Position numbers and translations under genes: made by a program
From: BOG-938 sp048498155
GTDB taxonomy: Bacteria; Pseudomonadota; Alphaproteobacteria; Caulobacterales; Caulobacteraceae
Length of the DNA: 64,000 nucleotides
Reading direction: 5' to 3'
Assembly (NCBI GenBank): GCA_048498155.1
Contig: JBEHYN010000004.1
Location: forward strand, 45,233-109,232
Notes under the pieces: generated by a model
What the model was told of the DNA's origin: nothing
The model's database searches: none
What the model saw: the letters and a program-made list of their open reading frames with translations, nothing else
In this document: positions 23,906 to 31,661 of the stretch, piece after piece
How positions within the stretch are numbered: position 1 is the stretch's first letter
Layout of the letters: every line of letters starts with the position of its first letter

Positions 23906-24466
23906 ATGCAACTCACTCGTCGAACCCTTACGGCTGCGGCCTTGGCCCTAGCCGCCCCGATGGGTCCAATGATGGCCTCGTCGGCCCACGCCGCTTCGCG
24001 CGATAAGCTTGCAGCCAGGGGCATGGCCGCCCTACGTGAGCTGGAGTCCAAAGACGCCCGCGCGCGTTTCATCGCCAAGCACGCCAAGGCGGTGCTGGTG
24101 TTTCCGTCGATCCTCAAGGCCGGCTTGGTGTTCGGCGCCCAGACGGGTAATGGCGTGCTGCTGAGAGGCGGCAAGCCCGTCGCCTATTACAACATCACCG
24201 GGGGTTCCTGGGGCCTGCAGATCGGCGCCCAAGACTTCGCCTACGCCCTGTTTTTCATGACCGACAGCGCCCTCAACTACCTGAACAAGAGCGAAGGCTT
24301 TTCAGCCGGAACCGGCCCCAGCATCACCGTGATCAACCAGGGCGCAGCCGCTGAAGCCAACACCACCACCCTGTCGCAGGACGTCTATGCCTTCCCGTTC
24401 AACGGCAAGGGCCTGATGGCAGACCTGACCTTGCAAGGCACCAAAATCACCCGGATTCATCAGTAG
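23906..24466 (+). CDS. SYLF-domain lipid-binding protein with a Tat-like signal
   Basis: 186 residues. The start at ATG 23906 has AAGGAG at ideal spacing. The N-terminus MQLTRRTLTAAALALAAP has a twin-arginine-like TRRTLT motif and an AHAA cleavage site. The mature part is a SYLF (DUF500/Ysc84-like) domain: AKAVLVFPSILKAGLVFGAQ, GVLLRGGKPVAYYNITGGSW, YALFFMTDSAL and DVYAFPFNGKGLMADLTLQG. SYLF proteins bind phosphoinositides in eukaryotes; the bacterial exported members have no firm role. Monocistronic. Confidence 0.85.
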   Translation: MQLTRRTLTAAALALAAPMGPMMASSAHAASRDKLAARGMAALRELESKDARARFIAKHAKAVLVFPSILKAGLVFGAQTGNGVLLRGGKPVAYYNITGGSWGLQIGAQDFAYALFFMTDSALNYLNKSEGFSAGTGPSITVINQGAAAEANTTTLSQDVYAFPFNGKGLMADLTLQGTKITRIHQ

Positions 24467-24524
24467 GCGCTGAGCCCGGCTCCATTTTCGGCGCAAAATA
24501 CGGTGTAGCTATATCTATTGCGAG

Positions 24525-24554
24525 CGGTCGGCGGTTCAACAGAACCGTCGATCG
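24525..24554. terminator. Hairpin between the SYLF gene and the SDR gene
   Basis: CGGTCGGCGGTTC and GAACCGTCGATCG pair across an AACA loop with one G-T and no U-run. It may end the SYLF transcript or shape the leader of the SDR gene. Confidence 0.4.
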
Positions 24555-24639
24555 CCCAAGATTTGCTTTGCCGTTTTGATAAAGCGCAAGGCGCGGCGCG
24601 GCCGCCACGTTCAAAGTCTCGCCCTCCAAGGATAGCTTG

Positions 24640-25407
24640 ATGAAACGCTTGAACGCTAAAGTCGCCGTCGTGACCGGCGGGGCCCTGGGCCTAGGCCGCG
24701 CCACTTGCATCCGCATGGCGCAGGAAGGCGCTGCGGTGGCCATCCTCGATGTGCTGGACGACCACGGGCGCGCGCTGGAGCAGGAACTCCTGGGACAGGG
24801 CCTGACGGCGCAGTTCTGGACCTGCGACGTGAGCCGCGAAGCCGATGTCGCCGCCGTTATGACCCAGATCGCCGCGCGGCTGGGTAAAATCGACATCCTG
24901 GTCAACAACGCCGGCGTGTCCGGCGCCAATAAGCCGACGCACGAGTTGACCGAGGCGGAATGGGATTATGTCCAAGGCGTCAACGTCAAAGGCGTGTTCT
25001 TCTGCACCAAACACGTCATCGCGCACATGAGGCGCAACGGCGGGGGCAGTATAATCAACCTATCGTCCATCTATGGCTTAGTCGGCGCAGGCGACGTTCC
25101 GCCGTACCACGCGTCCAAGGGCGCGGTGCGACTAATGAGCAAGACCGACGCCATTATTTATGCGCGAGATAAGATCCGGGTGAACTCCCTGCACCCAGGC
25201 TTCATCTGGACCCCCATGGTTGAGGGTTTCGTCAACGCGCAGACAGACCCTGAAACGACCCGCCAGGCCGTCGAGGCCGCCCATCCGCTCGGCCACATGG
25301 GTGAAGCAGACGATATTGCCTGGGGGGTGGTCTATCTCGCCAGCGACCAAGCCAAGTTCATCACCGGCTCCGAGTTGGTGATCGACGGCGGATACACGGC
25401 CCGCTAG
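24640..25407 (+). CDS. Short-chain dehydrogenase/reductase (glucose/cyclic-alcohol dehydrogenase type)
   Basis: A 255-residue classical SDR. NAD(P)-binding TGGALGLGRATCIRM, then LDVLDDHG after strand 2 (Asp suggests NAD), LVNNAGVSG, INLSSIYGLVG (Ser), YHASKGAVR (Tyr-xxx-Lys) and the C-terminal TGSELVIDGGYTA. It resembles cyclopentanol and glucose 1-dehydrogenases; the substrate is unknown. ATG 24640 is preferred over the adjacent in-frame TTG; AAGGA lies upstream. Confidence 0.9.
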   Translation: MKRLNAKVAVVTGGALGLGRATCIRMAQEGAAVAILDVLDDHGRALEQELLGQGLTAQFWTCDVSREADVAAVMTQIAARLGKIDILVNNAGVSGANKPTHELTEAEWDYVQGVNVKGVFFCTKHVIAHMRRNGGGSIINLSSIYGLVGAGDVPPYHASKGAVRLMSKTDAIIYARDKIRVNSLHPGFIWTPMVEGFVNAQTDPETTRQAVEAAHPLGHMGEADDIAWGVVYLASDQAKFITGSELVIDGGYTAR

Positions 25408-25489
25408 ACCCCCGGAAATGTGATCCCTTCAGCCCTAAAAAAGCCTCGCCCTGGCAGGAACGGTGCGGGCCATTACGACGGAGACATCC

Positions 25490-25621
25490 ATGACACCCTC
25501 GGACGATGACCTTCCGCCTGCCCGCCCACCGCAAAACATTCCCTTGTTGGCGTGGACCATCGCAGGGGGCGTGCTGGCCCTGGTGTTTTGCGTCGCGGTG
25601 ATCTTCGCGCGGCACGGTTAG
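25490..25621 (+). CDS. 43-residue single-span membrane protein
   Basis: GGAG lies 6 bases before the ATG. The peptide has a short acidic/Pro-rich start (MTPSDDDLPPARPPQN) and one long hydrophobic segment (LLAWTIAGGVLALVFCVAVI), ending FARHG. No homologue is recalled. It sits between the SDR gene and the convergent cytochrome gene. Confidence 0.55.
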   Translation: MTPSDDDLPPARPPQNIPLLAWTIAGGVLALVFCVAVIFARHG

Positions 25622-25630
25622 CGCCGGGTT

Positions 25631-26014
25631 TCAGCCCCTGGCCGGGTCAGACGCGAGCGCCTGTTTGTAGGTCTGTAGCGCCTTGAGGTAGGCGATGAGG
25701 CTCTCACGTTCCTTAAGGCTCAGCCGGAATCGCGGCATGCCCGCGTGATGGGACATCAACTCGGCCAGGACATTGGGGTCCAGCTCCCGCACCACAAACC
25801 GGCGTTCGAGCTTTCGAAAGGCCGGGGCCGCTGGGTTGAGGCTCTCCCCCTTCAGACCGACCGCGTGACATTGTGAACAGTCGCGCCGCGCGATCGCCGC
25901 ACCTAGGACCTCGGGCGCGGATCGCGCCTGCGCCTCAACGCCAATCGTCCACAGGACGGCCAGCAAGACCGGGATCGTCGCTGATCGAACCTTGAAGCGC
26001 GTACACGAAGCCAT
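25631..26014 (-). CDS. Exported mono-heme c-type cytochrome
   Basis: 127 residues. A signal peptide (SATIPVLLAVLWTIGVEAQA) is followed by a heme site RRDCSQCHAVG (CxxCH) and a downstream Met ligand candidate in HAGMPRFRLS. The C-terminus LIAYLKALQTYKQAL is the closing helix of class I cytochromes c. It would act in periplasmic electron transfer. It is divergent from another small cytochrome at 26137 with a 122-bp spacer, so the two may share regulation. Confidence 0.85.
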   Translation of the reverse strand: MASCTRFKVRSATIPVLLAVLWTIGVEAQARSAPEVLGAAIARRDCSQCHAVGLKGESLNPAAPAFRKLERRFVVRELDPNVLAELMSHHAGMPRFRLSLKERESLIAYLKALQTYKQALASDPARG

Positions 26015-26136
26015 GGGTTTTTGTCCTTCGCGGCAAGATTGAGCACCTAGGTGCAGCCGACCATGATCCAGATCAAATACGCCGACGGAAGCTCGTGTTT
26101 TGTTAGGGCTCCATTCGACCGCCGCCAGGAGCAAGC

Positions 26137-26541
26137 GTGCAACACGAGGCTGGGACCTTTTCGGCGGCGGGCTTGATCGGCATGGCGGTACTGGCGTGGG
26201 CCTTTGGCTCCGCAGCCCAGGCCGCGCGGCGCCAAGGGCCGGAGGTCCTGGCCGGGCGCCATATAGCCCAGCGCTACTGCGGCGGCTGCCATGCCGTCGG
26301 CGCCGAACGCAGTCCGCTCGCGGACGCGCCGCCGTTTCGCCGCCTCTATCGGCGCTATGGTCGGCGAACCCTCGGCGACCTGCTGCACGAGGGCATGCTG
26401 GCGCCGCCGGGCGCCCAGGACGAGGCTGAACACGACGCTCATCCGAGGATGCCGACAGTGAAGCTCGATTTGGACCAGATCGCGGAACTGACCGCCTACC
26501 TCAGGAGCTTGGAGCCTTTCGCGGACGGTCCGGGGCATTAG
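26137..26541 (+). CDS. Exported mono-heme c-type cytochrome
   Basis: 134 residues. The GTG start at 26137 is supported by AGGAG just upstream. Signal peptide (AAGLIGMAVLAWAFGSAAQA), heme motif AQRYCGGCHAVGAE, Met ligand candidate in HPRMPTVKLD, and final helix IAELTAYLRSL. The heme region and the end resemble the divergent gene at 25631 (a shared pattern of C..CHAVG...MP.....L..L.AYL), so the two are probably paralogues. Confidence 0.83.
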   Translation: MQHEAGTFSAAGLIGMAVLAWAFGSAAQAARRQGPEVLAGRHIAQRYCGGCHAVGAERSPLADAPPFRRLYRRYGRRTLGDLLHEGMLAPPGAQDEAEHDAHPRMPTVKLDLDQIAELTAYLRSLEPFADGPGH

Positions 26542-26645
26542 AGCTCTCCGTCGCCGCAGAGTTGCTCGACCGCGCCGCCCTCGCGGAGGTGGTCGAGTCG
26601 GCGCCGGTCGCGCTGCGAAGATTTTCTTTCAATGGAGCGTTAAAC

Positions 26646-26735
26646 ATGACCCCTTTCATGGTTCTTATCCTTTCCGGTTTCGCCGTTTTCATGGTGACCC
26701 TGGCTGGCGTGTCGACCTGGTCGAACCTGAAGTAG
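26646..26735 (+). CDS. 29-residue membrane peptide upstream of pta-ackA
   Basis: The peptide has one hydrophobic helix: MTPFMVLILSGFAVFMVTLA, then GVSTWSNLK. GGAG lies 11 bases upstream of the ATG. It ends 60 bp before the pta start, so it may be the first cistron of the acetate operon. No homologue is recalled. Confidence 0.5.
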   Translation: MTPFMVLILSGFAVFMVTLAGVSTWSNLK

Positions 26736-26795
26736 GCCCGGCGCCCACAGTGGGCGGCGGCAAGCGCTGAACGCCTTTGTCGATGGGGAAATGCA

Positions 26796-27746
26796 ATGCC
26801 CAAGGAAGCCCCAGGCCTGTGCGACGCCTTGCTCGCGCGGTGCGCGGATTTGCCCCCAACGCCCACGGCCGTTGCCCATCCCTGTGACGAGATTTCGATT
26901 CAGGCCGCAGCGGATGCCTATGCCGCCGGGCTGATCGTGCCGATCCTGGTCGGCCCCGAAGCCAAGATTCGCGCCGCGGCCGCCTTGGCAAAGGTCGACA
27001 TTTCGGCCTTCCGTCTGGAGCCCACGCCCCATAGTCATGCCGCGGCCGCGCGGGCCGTGGCCCTTGTCCGGGCGGGCGAGGCGAGCCTATTGATGAAGGG
27101 CTCCCTGCACACCGACGAGCTGATGCACGAGGTGCTGGCGCCGGACACCGGCCTGCGCACCGGGCGGCTGATCAGCCACGTCTATCTGATGGACGTGCCC
27201 AACTATCCGCGCCCCTTACTGATCACTGATGGGGCCATCAACATAGCCCCTGACCTCGCGCAGAAGCGCGACATCGTGCAGAACGCCATCGACTTGGCGC
27301 ACATCCTGCTGATCGCCCAGCCCAAGGTCGCCATCCTCTCGGCAGTGGAGACCGTCAATCCACGGATCCCGTCCACCCTGGACGCAGCGGCCCTATGCAA
27401 GATGGCCGACCGAGGCCAGATAACGGGCGGCTTGCTGGACGGCCCCTTGGCCTTCGACAACGCCATCAGCCTGGAGGCGGCCAAGGAGAAGGGCATCGTC
27501 TCGGCCGTGGCCGGCCGCGCCGACATCCTGGTGGCGCCCGACTTGGTGGCCGGCAACATCCTGGCCAAGCAGCTGACCTTCCTGGCCGGCGCCTCGGCCG
27601 CAGGGGTGGTCATGGGCGCGCGGATTCCCATCATCCTGACCAGCCGAGCCGACAGCGCGCGCACCCACCTGGCCTCCTGCGCCATGGCGGTGCTGGTCGC
27701 GGCCGATAAGCTGGCCAAGCTGCCCGCCGTGCTGGCCAAGGCCTGA
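26796..27746 (+). CDS. pta: Phosphate acetyl/butyryltransferase
   Basis: 316 residues of the short Pta/Ptb class (no N-terminal regulatory domain). The enzyme exchanges acyl-CoA and acyl phosphate. Segments: LIVPILVGPEAKIRAAA, LLMKGSLHTDELMHEVL, VETVNPRIPSTLDAAALCKM, LDGPLAFDNAISLEAAKEKG, DILVAPDLVAGNILAKQL and GARIPIILTSRAD. It is followed after 2 bp by acetate kinase, so together they interconvert acetyl-CoA and acetate with ATP formation. Confidence 0.92.
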   Translation: MPKEAPGLCDALLARCADLPPTPTAVAHPCDEISIQAAADAYAAGLIVPILVGPEAKIRAAAALAKVDISAFRLEPTPHSHAAAARAVALVRAGEASLLMKGSLHTDELMHEVLAPDTGLRTGRLISHVYLMDVPNYPRPLLITDGAINIAPDLAQKRDIVQNAIDLAHILLIAQPKVAILSAVETVNPRIPSTLDAAALCKMADRGQITGGLLDGPLAFDNAISLEAAKEKGIVSAVAGRADILVAPDLVAGNILAKQLTFLAGASAAGVVMGARIPIILTSRADSARTHLASCAMAVLVAADKLAKLPAVLAKA

Positions 27747-27748
27747 TC

Positions 27749-28936
27749 GTGGCCGACGTTGTCTTCGCCCTCAACGCCGGCTCCTCAAGCCTGAAGTTCG
27801 CCCTGTTTCAGTTCGAAGCTCCTCAATCGACGCCGGTCTTTCGCGGCGAAGTCGAGGGGCTGGGCGGGGCCTGTCCGAGCCTGCGGGTGGTCAGCGCCAA
27901 GGGCGAAACAATCCTGGATCGTCAATGGCCCGGCGAAGATCGTCTAACCCACGAGAACGCCCTGGGCGCCGTGCTGGACTGCGCTGAGGCCCACCTGGGC
28001 CAGGACCGCATCGCCGCCTTCGCACACCGCGTAACCCACGGCGGACCGCAGTTCGGCGATCCGGTCGAGGTGACCCCTGATATCTTGCAGGCCCTGGACT
28101 CGCTATGTCCCCTGGCACCGCTGCACCAGCCGCACAATCTGGCGGCGATCCGCGCCTGCCAAACCTTGCGGCCGCAGGCGAGGCAGATCGCCTGCTTCGA
28201 CACCGCCTTTCATCGCACCATGCCGGACGTGGCGCGCAGGATAGCTTTGCCTCCACCGTGGGAAGCGCATGGGGTCAAGCGCTACGGCTTTCATGGCCTG
28301 TCCTACGAATATGTCATCGGCCGCCTCGCCGAGCTCGATCCCGCCGCCGCGCGTGGCCAGGTGGTCATGGCGCACCTGGGCGCCGGCGCCAGCCTGTGCG
28401 CGGCCTTGGCCGGACGGAGCATCGACACCACCATGGGCTTCAGCGCCCTCGACGGACTGGTGATGGGCACGCGGTGCGGCGCCATGGACCCCGGCGTGCT
28501 GCTCTACATGGTTCAGGAGGCCGGTCTGGACGCCAAGGCTCTGGAAGACCTGCTCTACCGCCATAGCGGTCTGCTCGGCGTCTCCGGCGTCAGCGGCGAC
28601 ATGCGCGCCTTGCTAGGCAGCCCTATGGCGACAGCCCAGGAGGCGGTCGATCTGTTTGTATTCCGCCTGGTGCGCGAACTGGGCGCCATGATCGCCTCGC
28701 TGGAAGGCCTGGACGCCCTGGTGTTCACCGCCGGCATCGGCGAGCACGCCCCTGCGATCCGCCAAAGGGTGTGCGAACGCCTCGGCTGGCTGGGCGTGCA
28801 TCTGGATGAGGCCGCCAATGGGCGGGGCGACTTGAAGATCAGCACGGCGCAAAGCCCAGTGTCGGTGTGGGTCATCCCGACCAATGAAGAGCTCATGCTG
28901 GCGCGGCATGCGATGGCTGTGGTCGCGGGCCCTTAA
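27749..28936 (+). CDS. ackA: Acetate kinase
   Basis: 395 residues. GTG start 2 bp after pta. Acetokinase motifs: VFALNAGSSSLKFALF, AHRVTHGGPQF, CFDTAFHRTMP, YGFHGLSYEYV, VMAHLGAGASLCA, MGFSALDGLVMGTRCGAMDP and FTAGIGEHAPAIR. It catalyses acetate + ATP to acetyl phosphate and the reverse. Converges with the HNH gene, 4-bp stop overlap. Confidence 0.96.
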   Translation: MADVVFALNAGSSSLKFALFQFEAPQSTPVFRGEVEGLGGACPSLRVVSAKGETILDRQWPGEDRLTHENALGAVLDCAEAHLGQDRIAAFAHRVTHGGPQFGDPVEVTPDILQALDSLCPLAPLHQPHNLAAIRACQTLRPQARQIACFDTAFHRTMPDVARRIALPPPWEAHGVKRYGFHGLSYEYVIGRLAELDPAAARGQVVMAHLGAGASLCAALAGRSIDTTMGFSALDGLVMGTRCGAMDPGVLLYMVQEAGLDAKALEDLLYRHSGLLGVSGVSGDMRALLGSPMATAQEAVDLFVFRLVRELGAMIASLEGLDALVFTAGIGEHAPAIRQRVCERLGWLGVHLDEAANGRGDLKISTAQSPVSVWVIPTNEELMLARHAMAVVAGP

Positions 28937-29493
28937 GCCTCCAGCTCGATGTCCCAGTAGAGGTAGTCCAGCCAGCTTTCGTGCAGGTGGCCCGGCGGGA
29001 AGCGGCGGCCGTTTTCCTGCAGGTCGTAGCTGGTGGGCCGCGCGGGGTCATGGAACGGCTGCATATGGGCTTCGCGCGCCGTGCGCCCGCCCTTGGCCAG
29101 GTTGCAGGGCGAACAGGCGGTGACAATGTTCTCCCACGTCGTGCGCCCGCCGCGCGAGCGAGGGATCAGATGGTCGAAGGTCAGATCATCGCCCGAGCCG
29201 CAGTACTGGCAGCTGAACGCGTCGCGCAGGAACAGGTTGAACCGGGTGAAGGCCGGGGGCCGGTCCTGGGCCACATAGTGTTTGAGCGAGACCACGCTGG
29301 GCAGCTGCATCTCGAAGGACGGGGAATGGACCACCTGATCATAGGTGGAGATCACATCCACCCGGTCCAGGAACACGGCCTTGACCACTTCCTGCCAAGG
29401 CCACAACGACAAGGGATAATAGGACAGCGGTCGATAGTCTGCGTTCAGCACAAGGGCGGGATAGCCCGACGGGGGGCGCTTAACCACCTGCAT
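28933..29493 (-). CDS. HNH endonuclease family protein (conserved alphaproteobacterial type)
   Basis: 186 residues. The N-terminal half (YPALVLNADYRPLSYYPLSL) is typical of a widely conserved HNH family. The zinc/HNH core is CQYCGSGDDLTFDHLIPRSR followed by GRTTWENIVTACSPCNLAKG: two CxxC pairs, the catalytic His in FDHL and the conserved Asn. Biological role unknown, but it is usually chromosomal housekeeping and not an intron nuclease. Confidence 0.85.
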   Translation of the reverse strand: MQVVKRPPSGYPALVLNADYRPLSYYPLSLWPWQEVVKAVFLDRVDVISTYDQVVHSPSFEMQLPSVVSLKHYVAQDRPPAFTRFNLFLRDAFSCQYCGSGDDLTFDHLIPRSRGGRTTWENIVTACSPCNLAKGGRTAREAHMQPFHDPARPTSYDLQENGRRFPPGHLHESWLDYLYWDIELEA

Positions 29494-29703
29494 GGTCAGG
29501 ACCCTCCGGCCGGCCGTTCAGGCCACGAATTTTGCGAACGACAGGACTGAAGACTCGCCTCCTTCCAAACGCTGAAGGTTGATCAAGCCCGATTCTTGGG
29601 GCCACAATCAAGGACTTATCCAACCGCCTTTGACCATAGGCGAAAAAGCGCGACAGCTCCATGACGCGGGGCGAAAAACGAGCGCCTCGGCTACAGTGCT
29701 CCC

Positions 29704-30561
29704 ATGATCGGCGACTTCACCACACGCTTTGCGCCTTCGCCCACCGGACGGCTGCACCGGGGTCACGCCTTTTCGGCCCTGACGGCGTTTGCGGCGGCCA
29801 AGGCGGCAGGCGGGCGCTTCCTCCTGCGCATTGAGGACATCGACCGCACCCGCAGCCGCCCCGAGCATGAAGCGGCGATCCTGGAGGACCTGGCCTGGCT
29901 GGGGCTGGATTGGGAGCAGCCCGTGCGCCGCCAGTCCGAACACATGGACGACTATCGCGCGGCCCTGGACGCACTCATCTCGCAGGGTTTGGTCTATCGC
30001 TGCTTTCGCACCCGGCGCGAGATCCTCGACAATATCGGCCAGGCGCCGCACGGACCCGGCGAGGCTTTTCGCGGCGCGGCCTTGGCCCATGCCGAGGAAA
30101 CGCGTCGCCTGGCCGAAGGACAGGCCTTCGCCTGGCGCCTGTCGCTCGATGAGGCGCGGCGAACCTTGGGCGAGGACGCCTGGGCGGACCTTTCATTCCT
30201 GGAAGATGGCCGGGGACCCGGCGGTGAGCACGGGGTGATCAAGGCGCGGCCCGAACCGGCGGGCGATGTGGTGCTGGCGCGCAAGGATGTGGGCGTGGCC
30301 TATCACTTGGCGGTGACGGTGGACGACGCCTTGCAAGGCGTGACCCATGTGATCCGAGGCGAGGATCTGCACGAGGCGGCGCACATCCAGCGCCTGCTGC
30401 AGGCCCTGCTTGGGCTGCCGGCGCCGATCTACCGCCACCATCGCCTGCTGCTCGGCGAGGACGGACGCCGCCTGGCCAAGCGCGATCACGCCCAGACCCT
30501 AGCGGAGATCCGCCAAGGCGGGACCAGCGCTGCGGCGCTGAGGTCGGAGCTGCGGTTGTAG
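29704..30561 (+). CDS. gluQRS: Glutamyl-Q tRNA(Asp) synthetase
   Basis: 285 residues, a truncated GluRS-like enzyme lacking the anticodon-binding domain. It attaches Glu to queuosine at position 34 of tRNA-Asp. Motifs: TRFAPSPTGRLHRGHAFSAL (HIGH equivalent RGHA), LLRIEDIDRTRS, IRGEDLHEAAHIQRLL and RLAKRDHAQTL (KMSKS-like). It fits functionally with queC/queE/queD at 13.4-15.2 kb. Confidence 0.92.
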   Translation: MIGDFTTRFAPSPTGRLHRGHAFSALTAFAAAKAAGGRFLLRIEDIDRTRSRPEHEAAILEDLAWLGLDWEQPVRRQSEHMDDYRAALDALISQGLVYRCFRTRREILDNIGQAPHGPGEAFRGAALAHAEETRRLAEGQAFAWRLSLDEARRTLGEDAWADLSFLEDGRGPGGEHGVIKARPEPAGDVVLARKDVGVAYHLAVTVDDALQGVTHVIRGEDLHEAAHIQRLLQALLGLPAPIYRHHRLLLGEDGRRLAKRDHAQTLAEIRQGGTSAAALRSELRL

Positions 30562-30573
30562 GGCCGGACACGG

Positions 30574-30603
30574 AAAAGGCGCCGACCCTCCCGAGTCGAC
30601 GCC
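30574..30603 (-). terminator. Intrinsic terminator of the cold-shock gene
   Basis: Read on the minus strand, GGCGTCGAC and GTCGGCGCC form a stem (one mismatch) with an 8-base loop, followed directly by TTTT. It lies about 30 bp after the cold-shock gene stop. Confidence 0.65.
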
Positions 30604-30632
30604 CTGAAAAGTGATATTCCGGCGTCGCGGCT

Positions 30633-30836
30633 CTAAAGCGCCTTCAAATTCACCGCTGCGGTCTTGCCGCGTTCCTGTTGCAGTTCAAAACTGACCCGCT
30701 GGCCTTCGTTCAGGCCGCGTAGGCCCGCTTTTTCAACGGCGCTGACGTGGACGAAAACGTCCGCGCCGCCGCCTTCTGGCTGGATGAAGCCGTAACCCTT
30801 GGTGGTGTTGAACCACTTTACGGTTCCGTTGGACAT
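30633..30836 (-). CDS. Cold-shock protein (CspA family)
   Basis: A 67-residue single OB-fold RNA chaperone. RNP1 appears as GYGFIQPEG and RNP2 as DVFVHVSAV; it starts MSNGTVKWFNTTKGYGFI. AAGGAG lies just before the ATG at 30836. The frame is open farther upstream, but that part lacks Csp features. A hairpin with a T-run follows. Confidence 0.95.
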   Translation of the reverse strand: MSNGTVKWFNTTKGYGFIQPEGGGADVFVHVSAVEKAGLRGLNEGQRVSFELQQERGKTAAVNLKAL

Positions 30837-31034
30837 GTCGCTGTCTCCTTGACGAGCCGTTCCAGTGTCGGACCTCGCCCGGATGGCAAAGCCCTCGGAC
30901 AATCTCAATTCTGGGGTAGCGACTAGTCCGTTTGCAGGGTTTGGACGCCTGCGCCTAAGGATAGCGAAGCCAAGAACGCCGATTGCATCAAGAAGATGGC
31001 CCCGGACATCAGTTTTGGTCAACCCAAAAGGACT

Positions 31035-31661
31035 TCAGCCCCGTATTTGAAGCACCGCATTGAGCACAGCCTTAGCTTCGGGCGAGTTCCAGTCCGCGCC
31101 GCCTTCCAATCGCGCACGTTCCCGGCCGTCTCGGTCATAAATCACAGTAATCGGCACGCTGTCGGCTCGCGGGTCCAGGGCGAACGGCAGCACATACTTG
31201 TCGTCCTGGTAGAACACCAAGGGGCCATGCTTAAGAATGAACCGCTGAGCGAAGCCTCGCTCTTCGGGCCGATCCAGACTGATTGCCAGGACCTTGACCG
31301 GCTTGTCGGCGAAGGCGGCCTGGAGCTTGGCCAAGGTCGGCATCTCCTGAACACAGGGGGCGCACCATGTGGCCCAGAAGTTGACCACCAAAACCTGCCC
31401 CTTGAAATCCGCCAGATGCAGGGTTTCACCGTTCGGCCCCAGGAAGGCCGCGCCCGGTTGGCCGCGCGGCGCATCGGGAACCTGCAGCTTGGCCATGGCG
31501 CCGACCGCCAGGCTCTTGAGCGTCGGCGGGGCAAATTTGAAACCATGCGATGCGATGGCGTATAGAAGCCCCGCGAGGACGACCACGGCCAATCCGATCA
31601 GCCACGGCGCCCTTCGTGCTTTTCCTTGTGCTTTCACCGGCTCTGCTGGACCCTGGTTCAT
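31035..31661 (-). CDS. TlpA-like membrane-anchored thioredoxin
   Basis: 208 residues. One N-terminal membrane anchor (WLIGLAVVVLAGLLYAIA) places a thioredoxin domain in the periplasm. The active site is VNFWATWCAPCVQEMP (CxxC), followed by VLAISLDRPEE and SVPITVIYDRDGRE (cis-Pro). It probably reduces disulfides during cytochrome c maturation or similar work. Its ATG (31661) directly abuts the argH ATG (31662), so each gene's ribosome-binding region lies in the other gene. Confidence 0.88.
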   Translation of the reverse strand: MNQGPAEPVKAQGKARRAPWLIGLAVVVLAGLLYAIASHGFKFAPPTLKSLAVGAMAKLQVPDAPRGQPGAAFLGPNGETLHLADFKGQVLVVNFWATWCAPCVQEMPTLAKLQAAFADKPVKVLAISLDRPEERGFAQRFILKHGPLVFYQDDKYVLPFALDPRADSVPITVIYDRDGRERARLEGGADWNSPEAKAVLNAVLQIRG

